Part shown: one piece after another, positions 1-7,382 of the stretch | Layout: each line of letters begins with the position of its first letter | How positions within the stretch are numbered: the first letter of the stretch is position 1 | Source of the DNA: Chromatiales bacterium | Lineage (GTDB): Bacteria; Pseudomonadota; Gammaproteobacteria; SZUA-140 | DNA: 21,639 bases | Assembly (NCBI GenBank): GCA_031285245.1 | Contig: JAITWN010000158.1 | Span: 1 to 21,639, forward strand | Direction of reading: 5' to 3' | Position numbers and translations under genes: made by a program | The notes under the pieces: generated by a model | The model's input: the letters and a program-made list of their open reading frames with translations, nothing else | Database searches by the model: none | What the model was told of the DNA's origin: nothing

Positions 1-976
1 GGCGACTCGGCGTGAATGAAGGGTATTTCAGCTCCGGGCGATCCACCATCTCGATGATGTCGGTCAAGCGATTGAGATTGACGGGACCATCGACCAGATA
101 AATGTCATCGCGCAACAAGGCAAACTGTTCGAGCAGAAAATCGACGAGCTCACCCGGGCAATTGTCGGCAATTTCCATACGCACGGAATCACCGTAATGG
201 CGCGAAAAAAGCTCTCCTTCGACAGCGTGCAGCAGATCATCGATGTCTTCCTCATCCACATAGAGCTCGCTATTACGCGTAATGCGAAACTGGTAACAAC
301 CCGTTACGTTCATGCCATGAAAAAGATCATCCGCATAGGCATGAATGATGGACGAGAGAAACACGAAGTCATGCGACCCGCCACCGGTTTCCTCAGCGGG
401 CAAACGGATGATGCGTGGTAAGGCACGCGGCACTTCCACCACGGCAAGACCGCTGTTGCGACCAAAGGCATCTCTGCCGGTGAGTGAAACGATGAAGTTC
501 AAGCTCTTGTTGAGCACGCGCGGAAAAGGATGCGCTGGATCAAGCCCGAGTGGACTCAGAATTGGCTGAAGTTCGTGATGAAAATAATCGCGCAGCCAGC
601 GCTCCTGACTTTCTGTCCAATCGGTACGGCGTAGCGAATGGATGCCGCGCTCGGCAAGACGCGGCAGCAGCGTTTCATTGAGAATCTGGTACTGGCGCTT
701 CACCAGGCCGCGCGTGCGCGCGTTGATCGCCGTGAGCACTTCGAGCGGCATGAGATTGTCGGACCCCGTCTGCGCGGAACCGACATCCACCATCTGCCGC
801 AAACCGGCGACACGTGTCTCAAAAAACTCATCGAGGATGGTCGAGGAGATGCAAAGAAAGCGCAAGCGCTCCAGCATCGGAATGCTGTCATCCTCGGCCT
901 GCAGCAAGACGCGAGAAATGAACTCAAGATAGCTGAGTTCGCGATTGATGTAGAGGTCGGATTGTTTCAGATCCAT
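1..976 (-). CDS. ppk: Polyphosphate kinase 1, N-terminal 325 codons (cut by window edge)
   Basis: PPK1 reversibly polymerises the gamma-phosphate of ATP into inorganic polyphosphate. Reading from the ATG at 976, the protein opens with the PPK1 N-terminal domain: INRELSYLEFISRVL at about residues 10-24, then LRFLCISSTILDEFFETRVAGL. The PPK middle domain follows, including HPFPRVLNKSLNF and FVFLSSIIHAYADDLF. About half of a normal 690-residue enzyme is present; the two catalytic histidines and the C-terminal domains lie beyond position 1. The Shine-Dalgarno sequence is weak. It is the last visible gene of the CHAD-parA-sixA-ppk group and is preceded by its own Pho box (1015-1032). One oddity is that the segment usually reading N-L-D-E-F in PPK1 reads I-L-D-E-F here. 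In the E. coli enzyme that Asn contacts ATP. Identification is firm; activity cannot be judged from half a gene. Confidence 0.95.
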   Translation of the reverse strand, partial: MDLKQSDLYINRELSYLEFISRVLLQAEDDSIPMLERLRFLCISSTILDEFFETRVAGLRQMVDVGSAQTGSDNLMPLEVLTAINARTRGLVKRQYQILNETLLPRLAERGIHSLRRTDWTESQERWLRDYFHHELQPILSPLGLDPAHPFPRVLNKSLNFIVSLTGRDAFGRNSGLAVVEVPRALPRIIRLPAEETGGGSHDFVFLSSIIHAYADDLFHGMNVTGCYQFRITRNSELYVDEEDIDDLLHAVEGELFSRHYGDSVRMEIADNCPGELVDFLLEQFALLRDDIYLVDGPVNLNRLTDIIEMVDRPELKYPSFTPSR

Positions 977-998
977 AACGGCTTATGCAAAGCCAAGG

Positions 999-1032
999 AT
1001 TTAACCATCACGCGATGACACTACTATGACAA
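999..1032 (-). promoter_or_regulatory. Pho box and -10 element of the ppk promoter
   Basis: On the minus strand, 1032-1015 reads TTGTCATAGTAGTGTCAT. This is two TGTCAT half-sites 11 bp apart, matching all 12 conserved positions of the PhoB consensus (CTGTCAT-AWAW-CTGTCAY gives TGTCAT-N5-TGTCAY). Exactly 10 bp downstream is TTAAAT (1004-999), a good -10 hexamer at the spacing typical of PhoB-activated promoters, which lack a proper -35. The ppk ATG is at 976. I infer PhoB-activated transcription of ppk independent of the upstream sixA. Confidence 0.85.
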
Positions 1033-1081
1033 GAGCGTGATCCAGAAGTCAGCGGCACCGCGCGAATGGCCGCTCACTGCA

Positions 1082-1588
1082 TCAATCGCGCAGCAACGCC
1101 TCCAGATGCGCGCCACCACGCCCGAGCTCACGCCAGTTCGCCTGCGTTTGCAGGCATGCAAGCGCGGCGGTGGTCATCAGCTTGCCGTTTGACTTGCGCA
1201 GCGGTGGTGCATCAGCCAGATATTCGACGAGCTGCTCAAGGCCCGGATTATGTCCGACGATCAGCACGCGATGCACGTGCGAGGGGCAGCCGGAAACAAA
1301 ATGCAGCAGCACATCGAGCGGCGCATTGTAGAGCATTTTTTCGCTGCGCACGCGTGCATTCGTCAATGCAATCCCGAGCTCCGCAAGCACAGCCACTACG
1401 GTTTCTTGCGTACGCTGCGCGCTTGAATAAAGCACATGATCGGGAATCCAGCCACGCGCCTTCATTTCGCACCCCACCCGAGCTGCATCGCTTGCGCCCT
1501 CGCGAGTCAACGGGCGATTGAAATCACCGCTACCGCCGCGCTCGCCAGCCGCCTCGCCATGACGCAGCACGAGCAGCGCGCGCGTCAT
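1082..1588 (-). CDS. sixA: SixA-type phosphohistidine phosphatase
   Basis: This is a histidine phosphatase superfamily (phosphoglycerate mutase fold) protein of 168 residues, the usual SixA size. The catalytic RHG motif is at residues 9-11 (LVLRHGEA), with phospho-accepting His10. Further signatures are SSAQRTQET around Arg59 and VGHNPGLEQLV with the second catalytic His113. SixA of E. coli removes phosphate from phosphohistidine on phosphorelay or PTS proteins; the substrate here is unknown. The ATG at 1588 overlaps the stop of the ParA gene (ATGA) and has a GGGGAG Shine-Dalgarno sequence 8 bp upstream inside parA, so translational coupling is likely. Genes of this family often sit next to ppk and CHAD genes, which makes a role in phosphate or polyphosphate metabolism plausible. 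That role is inferred from context only. Confidence 0.88.
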   Translation of the reverse strand: MTRALLVLRHGEAAGERGGSGDFNRPLTREGASDAARVGCEMKARGWIPDHVLYSSAQRTQETVVAVLAELGIALTNARVRSEKMLYNAPLDVLLHFVSGCPSHVHRVLIVGHNPGLEQLVEYLADAPPLRKSNGKLMTTAALACLQTQANWRELGRGGAHLEALLRD

Positions 1589-2379
1589 GCCATGCGCTCC
1601 CCTTCAGCATAGGTAGCGCGCAAGCCATCTTCCTCGATCCATTCCAAACGCATTTTGATTTCCCACCATGTGTCCTCATAGGCACGCGCAGAGCGGCCCT
1701 GAGAGGCAAACGCGCCAACGGCGCTGCGCCTCAAGCCCATCTGCTCGACATCAGCGGCATAGGGAATGAAATTGGTCAGCATCGCGGGAATCTGCTTCGG
1801 CAATTCCTCGACGATGCGCCGATGCAGCGCTCTACGCACATCGACCATGGTGAAAAACGGCAGAATGCTGAAATCGTTCAATCCTTCGCGGCGGCAAAAC
1901 TTGAGCAACTGATCGAGCGCGCGCAGGGAAAGCGTGGTCGGAATGGTCGGCACGAGCAGCACATCAGTTGCCCGAAAAATATTCTCCGAGAGCAGGGTTA
2001 TTCCAGGCGGGCAATCGAGGAAAATATAGTCATACTCGCCTTCGAGCGGCTTGAGGAGTGCACTCAGGCAGCGCTGTGGCTTGATCGCCTGCCCAAGCAG
2101 CAGATCAAGGTTGCGATAGGAAAAATCCGCCGGCAGCAGATCGAGATTCTCATGGTCCGTGCCCTTGATCGAAGCACGCAGACTCGAACCGCGCATCAAG
2201 CCTTCGGCGCCCGCCGGCACGTAGGCGCTGACTCGGAAATAGAAGCTCGCAGCGCCCTGCGGATCGAGATCCCACACCAGCGTGCGAAACCCCTCACGCG
2301 CCGAAAGATAAGCGAGATTGACAGCCGCGGCTGTCTTGCCCACGCCGCCCTTGATGTTGTAGCAGGCAATGACTTTCAC
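1585..2379 (-). CDS. Orphan ParA/MinD-family ATPase coupled to the CHAD gene
   Basis: This is a 264-residue P-loop ATPase of the ParA family. It starts directly with the deviant Walker A motif (KGGVGKTAAAVNLA, residues 10-23, with signature Lys10 and Lys15), followed by WDLDPQGAAS (36-45) and Walker B FLDCPPG (Asp122). It lacks the N-terminal helix-turn-helix of plasmid P1-type ParA, and no ParB gene is present in the window, so it is not the chromosomal parAB pair. Family members position chromosomes, plasmids, carboxysomes or chemoreceptor clusters by forming ATP-dependent dimers on the nucleoid. The GTG start at 2379 overlaps the CHAD stop (GTGA) and has a strong AGGAG Shine-Dalgarno sequence 8 bp upstream; the 3' end overlaps sixA. 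Tight coupling to a polyphosphate-binding protein suggests polyphosphate granules as cargo (inference). Confidence 0.88.
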   Translation of the reverse strand: MKVIACYNIKGGVGKTAAAVNLAYLSAREGFRTLVWDLDPQGAASFYFRVSAYVPAGAEGLMRGSSLRASIKGTDHENLDLLPADFSYRNLDLLLGQAIKPQRCLSALLKPLEGEYDYIFLDCPPGITLLSENIFRATDVLLVPTIPTTLSLRALDQLLKFCRREGLNDFSILPFFTMVDVRRALHRRIVEELPKQIPAMLTNFIPYAADVEQMGLRRSAVGAFASQGRSARAYEDTWWEIKMRLEWIEEDGLRATYAEGERMA

Positions 2380-3959
2380 TGAGCGGACTCCTGATGGTCT
2401 GCATCGGATGGAACTCGGAATAATTTCTTCCGCGCCTTCTCATCCTTGGCAAAGCGGGAAAACACACTGGCAAAATCTTCAGCCACGGCGCGCCTGCGCT
2501 CGCGCAGCTGATCGAGCAACGGGGCAATGACTCTGACCGCAGGGCTCGGACGATCCTGCGTGGCGCAGGACTCTTGAATCTGTTCGAGGACCGCGATATG
2601 AACCGCGAAATCCTGATGCTCGCCCAGCACTTTCTGTAGCGCCTTGAGGTTTGTGAGCACCCCATGCGCGCGGTGCGCAGCAAGCGCGCCATCGAAAAGC
2701 TCGATGAGATAGCGCAGCCGCTTGACCTGCTTGCGCATGGCATGGAAATTCTTATCCGCGGACTGCGCATCAAGCTTCTCGCCACGCTCCATCACCCGTG
2801 CATGACGATGGCGCATCATCGCAAGGGCCGCTTCAACAGCCGGCTCATCGCACTCTGCGCCTGTCCAGCGCTCCTGCGCTTCCAGCAGCGCGCGCCAGCC
2901 TTTTTTGAGCGAACGATAGCGCGAGGAAGCAAGGCCCTCGAGCAGAAAGCGACGCTGCGCGGTGCGCTGCGAGCGCAGTAGGCCGCGCAAAGCTTCAATA
3001 TCTTGATGTTGTGAAGCTTGTGCGGGCTCAAGCAAATCCGCATAGCGAGCGCTGGCTTCGAGCTGCACATCGAGATCACGCACGGGCCCAGTGATCGATG
3101 CAAGCCAAGTGAACTCATCGCGATAATGCGCGAAATGCGGCGCTGACAGGATATGGTGCATTTCACGCAGCAGCGTACGCGTGCGCCGCAGCGCAACACG
3201 AAGATCGTGCAGAAAATCCGCATCGAGCTCCTGGCGCACGCCATCTTCGTTGGCTTCGATCACACCCAGCAGATGCAGAAAAATAGCGCGGGCAGCGGCG
3301 CCCACCGTATCACCCCGCTCCACTTTCAGCGTCGGGCGAGCGTGGTAATCGAGCGGATGGCGATCGAGGATCTGCAAGGCTTCATCAAAAAGATCTCCTT
3401 CGAGCACTTGCGACTCGGGGTAGCGTTCGAGCAGCGGCAGCACCGCATGCAGCGGTTCAGTAAATCCACGCACCGGCGTCACTTCAACGCGCTCACGCAG
3501 ACGTACCTGACGATCGCCAGTATCCACACGATGGCGTTCGACGCACGCTCGCATCACGGTTTTACGTTCCGCATCGAACACGCGGAATTCATCGCGCCTG
3601 CCGGTGAGATGCGCAAGCGGCAATAGACGGCGCCCTTTGAGCACCGGCAGTAATCGATCGCGCATCACGCCACGCGGCATTTCCGCTGCAAAACACGGTA
3701 TATCAGTGACATCGATGGCAACCAGATCGAACCCGCTGTCAAGCTCACGCAGGCGCAAGCGCACACGCCCATCACGGCTCTTCTCCGAGAACAGCAGCAG
3801 ATTGGCTGCATAGAGGCGCCAGTCGAAAGAATCGTAATAGCAGCGTTCCAGCGTAGGAACAGGAGTGCACAGAAAAGGCAGGCCAGCAGCGCGCAATATA
3901 TTTGACAACGCCTCACTGCCTGCCTGGCGAGGTAGCGCGTAATGATAAGTCTTTAACAT
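2376..3959 (-). CDS. CHAD domain protein with CYTH-like N-terminus
   Basis: The protein has 527 residues. The first roughly 210 resemble a divergent CYTH/triphosphate-tunnel domain (YYDSFDWRLYAANLLL at 41-56, then VRLRLRELDSG), but the canonical N-terminal ExExK motif is not visible, so catalysis is doubtful. From about 215 to 510 it is a CHAD domain, a conserved-histidine alpha-helical bundle. It carries the two diagnostic helices LHDLRVALRRTRTLLR (His251) and FHAMRKQVKRLRYLIELF (His406), rich in Arg and Lys. CHAD domains are known to bind inorganic polyphosphate and several localise to polyphosphate granules. The ATG at 3959 is the first start after a 226-bp gap from phoR and is preceded by a G-rich Shine-Dalgarno sequence. 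The gene overlaps the ParA ATPase by 4 bp. A polyphosphate-binding scaffold or cargo adaptor is the best reading. Confidence 0.88.
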   Translation of the reverse strand: MLKTYHYALPRQAGSEALSNILRAAGLPFLCTPVPTLERCYYDSFDWRLYAANLLLFSEKSRDGRVRLRLRELDSGFDLVAIDVTDIPCFAAEMPRGVMRDRLLPVLKGRRLLPLAHLTGRRDEFRVFDAERKTVMRACVERHRVDTGDRQVRLRERVEVTPVRGFTEPLHAVLPLLERYPESQVLEGDLFDEALQILDRHPLDYHARPTLKVERGDTVGAAARAIFLHLLGVIEANEDGVRQELDADFLHDLRVALRRTRTLLREMHHILSAPHFAHYRDEFTWLASITGPVRDLDVQLEASARYADLLEPAQASQHQDIEALRGLLRSQRTAQRRFLLEGLASSRYRSLKKGWRALLEAQERWTGAECDEPAVEAALAMMRHRHARVMERGEKLDAQSADKNFHAMRKQVKRLRYLIELFDGALAAHRAHGVLTNLKALQKVLGEHQDFAVHIAVLEQIQESCATQDRPSPAVRVIAPLLDQLRERRRAVAEDFASVFSRFAKDEKARKKLFRVPSDADHQESAQ

Positions 3960-4185
3960 GATACGCCCCGACCGCAGCGTTACTCCCTCGGGTGCGACGC
4001 CGGGAATCCGTCGTTACGCATTTTTGGTGAGTGTGAAATAAACCCTGGTCTTTTTCAAGCGCGCCGCCGTGGGCTACGCGCCGGGCGATATGATCGCACG
4101 ATGCCCTGAAAACTTCACTCGTGGACTCCTTCGGCTGCGCCTCGCAATGACACAGATTTTTTTTCCGAGGCCCCTAAAATCACGG
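3960..4185. other. phoR/CHAD intergenic region with a dispersed-repeat half-copy
   Basis: No gene is visible here. Positions 4121-4151 (GTGGACTCCTTCGG through CCTCGCAATGAC), followed by a run of eight T at 4157-4164, form a half-copy of the palindromic repeat seen in full at 11618-11731. I found no second TGTCAT half-site beside the single one inside this repeat, so there is no convincing Pho box for the CHAD operon. A start for CHAD-parA-sixA transcription may lie here, but no good -35/-10 pair was found. Confidence 0.6.
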
Positions 4186-5499
4186 CTACAGCAGCGCACA
4201 CTGACGGCCGTCGCGCAGCATCACCCGCTCGCCCGGGAACACGCAGGAAAAAGTGCTGCCTTTACCAGGCGCACTCTCGATCTGCAAATTCCCCTGATGA
4301 TTGCGCAGCACATGCTTGACGATGGAAAGCCCTAGCCCTGTGCCACCAACGGCGCGCGAGCGCCCCGTGTCGACACGATAGAAGCGCTCGGTCAACCGCG
4401 GGATGGCTGAGGCTGGAATACCGAGACCGGTGTCCTTCACTTCAAAGCAGGCGCCACCGCGATCGCCATACCAGCGGATCTCGATACGACCACCGACAGG
4501 CGTGTACTGAGCGGCGTTACGAATGAGATTGGCGAAAGCGCTATAGAGATGCTTCGACACGCCCCGCAATACGACTGACTCATCGGCTTCGAGCACGATT
4601 TCATGCGGACGCTGCCGCCCCATCATGCTGGCATCGGTCACCAATCCACGCAGCATGGCAGCAACATCCACCTCCGTCTCTGTCTCGTGCGCATCGTCGA
4701 TTTCAAGCCGCGACAGTTGCAGCAGATCATTGACGAGATGAGTCATGCGCTCGGCTTGTTGGCGCATCTGTTCGAACGCCGCTTCAACGCGTTCGGACTG
4801 CCCCGATCTACCGATCAAGCTCTCGAGGTAACCGCTGATCACCGTGAGTGGCGTGCTGAGCTCATGGGAAACATTGGCGATGAAATCGCGGCGCATGACC
4901 TCCAGCCGATGCAAGCGCGTGATGTCACGCGTTACGAGCAAGCGCTGCTCGTTGCCATAGGGAACGATATGGATCTCCATAGTGCGGTCTTCCACGACCG
5001 GCGAGGCGAATTCGAGCGCATCCTCATAGTCACCCGCGTGCAGGAAGCGCACAAACTCAGGATGCCGCACCAGATTATCGATGCGCCGCCCGGCATCGTT
5101 GTGACGCAGCCCAAGCATGTCAGCGGCGGCTTCATTCATCCACTCGATGGAATTATCCGCGCGCAGAATCACCGCGCCATCGGGAAGCGCGGCAGAAGAC
5201 TCGCGATACAAACGGATCATGGCCTTGAGCCGCCGCTCGCGCTTGCGCGCGCGCGTCTTGCGACGCTGGATCTGGTAAAAAACTTCGCCCCAGATATCGT
5301 CGCCGAAGTGCGGCTCAGCCTCATTGCGGTAGATCAACCAGCGCGCAAGACGGCGCAGCCTCCATGCGTGCCAAGCGAAATAAGCCAACAGACCCAGAAA
5401 CAGAAACGTGCCGTTATGACCAAAGATGACGCCGAAAAATAGCGCAACGCAGAGCACAGCCCCTGCGCGCCACGACTCCTGGAGCCAGAACCTGGTCAA
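4186..5499 (-). CDS. phoR: Phosphate regulon sensor histidine kinase PhoR
   Basis: This is the membrane sensor kinase of the phosphate-starvation two-component system. It has 437 residues, close to the E. coli length. Order of parts: hydrophobic N-terminal hairpin at about 12-48 without a large periplasmic domain, which is typical of PhoR; PAS domain about 100-195; HisKA with phospho-accepting His212 in NVSHELSTPLT; N-box NLIRNAAQYTP (324-334); G1 DTGLGIP (356-362); and G2 GGTGLGLSIV (385-394). All catalytic boxes are intact. Translation appears to start at a TTG (5499) whose TTGA overlaps the phoB stop, and no ATG occurs before codon 94. Coupling to phoB implies joint expression from the Pho-box promoter at 6219-6252. 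PhoR should receive its signal from PstSCAB-PhoU, which is not in this window. Confidence 0.95.
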   Translation of the reverse strand: MTRFWLQESWRAGAVLCVALFFGVIFGHNGTFLFLGLLAYFAWHAWRLRRLARWLIYRNEAEPHFGDDIWGEVFYQIQRRKTRARKRERRLKAMIRLYRESSAALPDGAVILRADNSIEWMNEAAADMLGLRHNDAGRRIDNLVRHPEFVRFLHAGDYEDALEFASPVVEDRTMEIHIVPYGNEQRLLVTRDITRLHRLEVMRRDFIANVSHELSTPLTVISGYLESLIGRSGQSERVEAAFEQMRQQAERMTHLVNDLLQLSRLEIDDAHETETEVDVAAMLRGLVTDASMMGRQRPHEIVLEADESVVLRGVSKHLYSAFANLIRNAAQYTPVGGRIEIRWYGDRGGACFEVKDTGLGIPASAIPRLTERFYRVDTGRSRAVGGTGLGLSIVKHVLRNHQGNLQIESAPGKGSTFSCVFPGERVMLRDGRQCALL

Positions 5500-6188
5500 G
5501 AGTGCATCCGCGCCGCAAAACGGTAACCCACCGCGCGTACCGTCTGTACACAGCGATCGTAACCCCAGGGCTCCAGCGTTTTGCGCAAACGCCGGATATG
5601 CACATCAACAGTACGCTCCTCGACATAGACATTGCGTCCCCACACATTGTCGAGCAACTGCTCACGACTGTAGACGCGATCGGGATGAGACATGAAGAAA
5701 TGCAGCAAGCGAAATTCAGTCGGCCCCATAGCAACCATCTCGCCCTGCGCGGTCACGGTGTGGGCAGCGGAATCGATGCACAGCGCATCGCTCTGCAAGA
5801 CGCCACCGTCATCTTCAGATGACGTCGAACGCCGCAACACCGCCTGGATGCGCGCCTTGAGCTCACGCGGCGAAAACGGCTTGGTGATGTAATCGTCGGC
5901 GTTCTGCAAACCCTGCACCTTGTCATTTTCTTCGGCGCGCGCGGTCAACAGAATGATGGGAATGCCGCGGCTCGCGGCGTCACGCCGCAGCCGGCGCGCA
6001 AAATCAATACCGCTCATGCCCGGCAGCATCCAGTCGAGCAGAATGAGATCGGGGCGCTCATTCTTGAGCGCGGTAAAACCCTCGCTGGCATCGGCTGCTT
6101 CCAGGATTTCGAAATCCTCGTCCGCCAGCGCGAATTTCAGCATCTCGCGCACCGGTTCTTCGTCTTCGACCAACAAAAGTCTGATCAT
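5496..6188 (-). CDS. phoB: Phosphate regulon response regulator PhoB
   Basis: This is an OmpR/PhoB-family transcription factor of 230 residues. The receiver domain has the acidic pocket LLVEDEE (Glu8, Asp9), phospho-accepting Asp52 in LLDWMLPGMSG and the switch Lys103 in DDYITKPFSPREL. The C-terminal winged helix ends with ERTVDVHIRRLRKTLEP and VRAVGYRF, which is nearly invariant in PhoB and contacts Pho-box DNA. One deviation is that the usual G-A-D-D-Y loop reads Q-N-A-D-D-Y with one residue fewer before the Lys switch (near 5895-5915). The ATG at 6188 has a GGAAAG Shine-Dalgarno sequence. The gene is first in the phoBR operon and is preceded by a Pho box, so positive autoregulation is expected. 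The Pho box at ppk makes it a likely direct target. Confidence 0.96.
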   Translation of the reverse strand: MIRLLLVEDEEPVREMLKFALADEDFEILEAADASEGFTALKNERPDLILLDWMLPGMSGIDFARRLRRDAASRGIPIILLTARAEENDKVQGLQNADDYITKPFSPRELKARIQAVLRRSTSSEDDGGVLQSDALCIDSAAHTVTAQGEMVAMGPTEFRLLHFFMSHPDRVYSREQLLDNVWGRNVYVEERTVDVHIRRLRKTLEPWGYDRCVQTVRAVGYRFAARMHS

Positions 6189-6218
6189 TGTTTCTTTCCG
6201 CCTGATGAATCTGGCATC

Positions 6219-6252
6219 AGGCTAGGGCCACATTGTGACACAAACATGACAT
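6219..6252 (-). promoter_or_regulatory. Pho box and -10 element of the phoBR promoter
   Basis: On the minus strand, 6252-6235 reads ATGTCATGTTTGTGTCAC, i.e. TGTCAT-N5-TGTCAC, matching all 12 conserved half-site positions of the PhoB consensus. A -10-like TAGCCT (6224-6219) follows after exactly 10 bp, the same geometry as at ppk. The phoB ATG is at 6188 with a GGAAAG Shine-Dalgarno sequence. This is the expected autoregulatory site of phoBR. A small perfect inverted repeat (CCTGATG, 7-nt loop, CATCAGG; 6201-6221) lies across the predicted transcription start. Confidence 0.85.
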
Positions 6253-6279
6253 TCGAACTTATAAGGGTGTATCGAACGT

Positions 6280-7284
6280 TCAGCGCGCCCTCAACGCCTC
6301 CTGATCCGCGCGCAGCGCATCGATCAACCCCTCGATATCGGCCGGAAGTGGCGCAATCCACTCCCGCTCTGCATCATCCACCGGATGACGCAGTGTGAGA
6401 CGCGCAGCATGCAGCGCCTGACGCGCAAACCCCGCCAGCACCTCTCGCAAGCGCGCAGAACAACCCGCGGGCAGGCGTAGACGCCCACCGTAATCCTGAT
6501 CACCCACTAAGGGGTGACGCAGATGCGCCATGTGCACACGGATCTGATGAGTGCGTCCGGTTTCAAGTTTCACGCGCACATAGGTGTGAGCGGCATAACG
6601 CTCGATCACGCGATAGTGCGTTACCGCCGGTTTTCCGCGTTCATGCACCGCCATGCGCGTGCGCGCCGTCGGGTGACGACCGATCGGCTCGTTGATAGTG
6701 CCGCCCGCCGTCAGGACGCCGCACACCACTGCTTCGTACTCGCGCCCCACGGTACGGGCCTGAAGCTGTTCGACCAGGGATTTATGTGCTTCCAGCGTGC
6801 GCGCCACTACCAGCAAGCCGCTAGTGTCCTTATCGAGACGATGCACGATACCAGCGCGCGGCAAGTGAACGAGTTCGGGCGCGTGATAAAGCAAGCCATT
6901 GACCAATGTGCCACTCGGATTGCCGGCACCAGGATGCACCGTCAAACCAACCGGCTTATCAACGACGATGAGCGCTTCATCTTCATAGACGATACGAAAG
7001 CCCACCTTCTCGGCTTGCCAGGAAGTTTCCTCGGCGAGCTGCGCGCGGAGCTCGACATGCTCACCACCGCGCACCGCAGCGCGCGCAGGCAGACACTCCC
7101 CATCGATGAGAATCATGCCCTCGCGCAGCCATTGCTGAAGCCGGGCGCGCGAATACGCAGGAAAGAGCGCCGCGAGCGCGCGATCGAGCCGCATGCCAGC
7201 CATTTCCTCCGGCACGATCGCCGCTTCGGCATGCGCGGTATTGGCAGATACGGTCTCGTGATCCTCGTCCATCGTTACGGTCAT
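6280..7284 (-). CDS. rluD: 23S rRNA pseudouridine synthase RluD
   Basis: This is the RluA/RluD-family enzyme that makes pseudouridines 1911, 1915 and 1917 in helix 69 of 23S rRNA. With the chosen start it has 334 residues, close to E. coli RluD (326). An N-terminal S4 RNA-binding domain (about 30-90, MRLDRALAALFPAYSRARL) is followed by the catalytic domain. Motifs are VVDKPVGLTVHPGAG and GIVHRLDKDTSGLLVVA with catalytic Asp151, then ETGRTHQIRVHMAHL. A longer frame reaches 7401, but the ATG at 7284 lies 5 nt after an AAAGG Shine-Dalgarno sequence and leaves room for the divergent lipoprotein gene. The gene lies upstream of and on the same strand as phoB. The rluD/bamD divergent arrangement is common in gammaproteobacteria, although here the adjacent bamD-type gene is a paralogue. 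Confidence 0.94.
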   Translation of the reverse strand: MTVTMDEDHETVSANTAHAEAAIVPEEMAGMRLDRALAALFPAYSRARLQQWLREGMILIDGECLPARAAVRGGEHVELRAQLAEETSWQAEKVGFRIVYEDEALIVVDKPVGLTVHPGAGNPSGTLVNGLLYHAPELVHLPRAGIVHRLDKDTSGLLVVARTLEAHKSLVEQLQARTVGREYEAVVCGVLTAGGTINEPIGRHPTARTRMAVHERGKPAVTHYRVIERYAAHTYVRVKLETGRTHQIRVHMAHLRHPLVGDQDYGGRLRLPAGCSARLREVLAGFARQALHAARLTLRHPVDDAEREWIAPLPADIEGLIDALRADQEALRAR

Positions 7285-7382
7285 CATCGCCTTTCTTTGG
7301 TCATCGCCTTTTCTTGGAACCGGCACGCGCTCATAATGTGCCCATGCACGCCATTCTACCCGAACACCTTTCGACCCCATTT
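7285..7382. promoter_or_regulatory. Divergent rluD / bamD-paralogue promoter region
   Basis: This 98-bp gap separates two divergent genes. On the plus strand CATAAT (7332-7337) is a reasonable -10 hexamer, which would place the transcript start near 7344 and give a leader of about 39 nt to the GTG at 7383. The matching -35 is poor. This argues against the alternative ATG at 7344 as start, because it would sit at the transcription start. The minus side carries the rluD Shine-Dalgarno sequence (AAAGG). Confidence 0.35.

Noticed and set aside
1585..2379. Chromosome partitioning ParA (parAB locus)
   Set aside because: No parB, gidA or rnpA context, no HTH, and tight coupling to CHAD and sixA; treated as an orphan ParA-family ATPase.
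1822..2382. Plus-strand open frame of 186 codons opposite the ParA gene
   Set aside because: Antisense to a complete ATPase gene, with no recognisable features.
4140..4165. Possible Pho box before the CHAD operon
   Set aside because: Only a single TGTCAT (minus strand, inside a dispersed repeat) is present, with no second half-site 11 bp away.
4603..5442. Plus-strand open frame of 279 codons opposite phoR
   Set aside because: Antisense to intact phoR, with no domain and no ribosome site; a shadow frame.
6201..6221. Inverted repeat CCTGATG/CATCAGG as rluD terminator or operator
   Set aside because: No T-run, and it lies across the predicted phoB transcription start; too short to call without further support.
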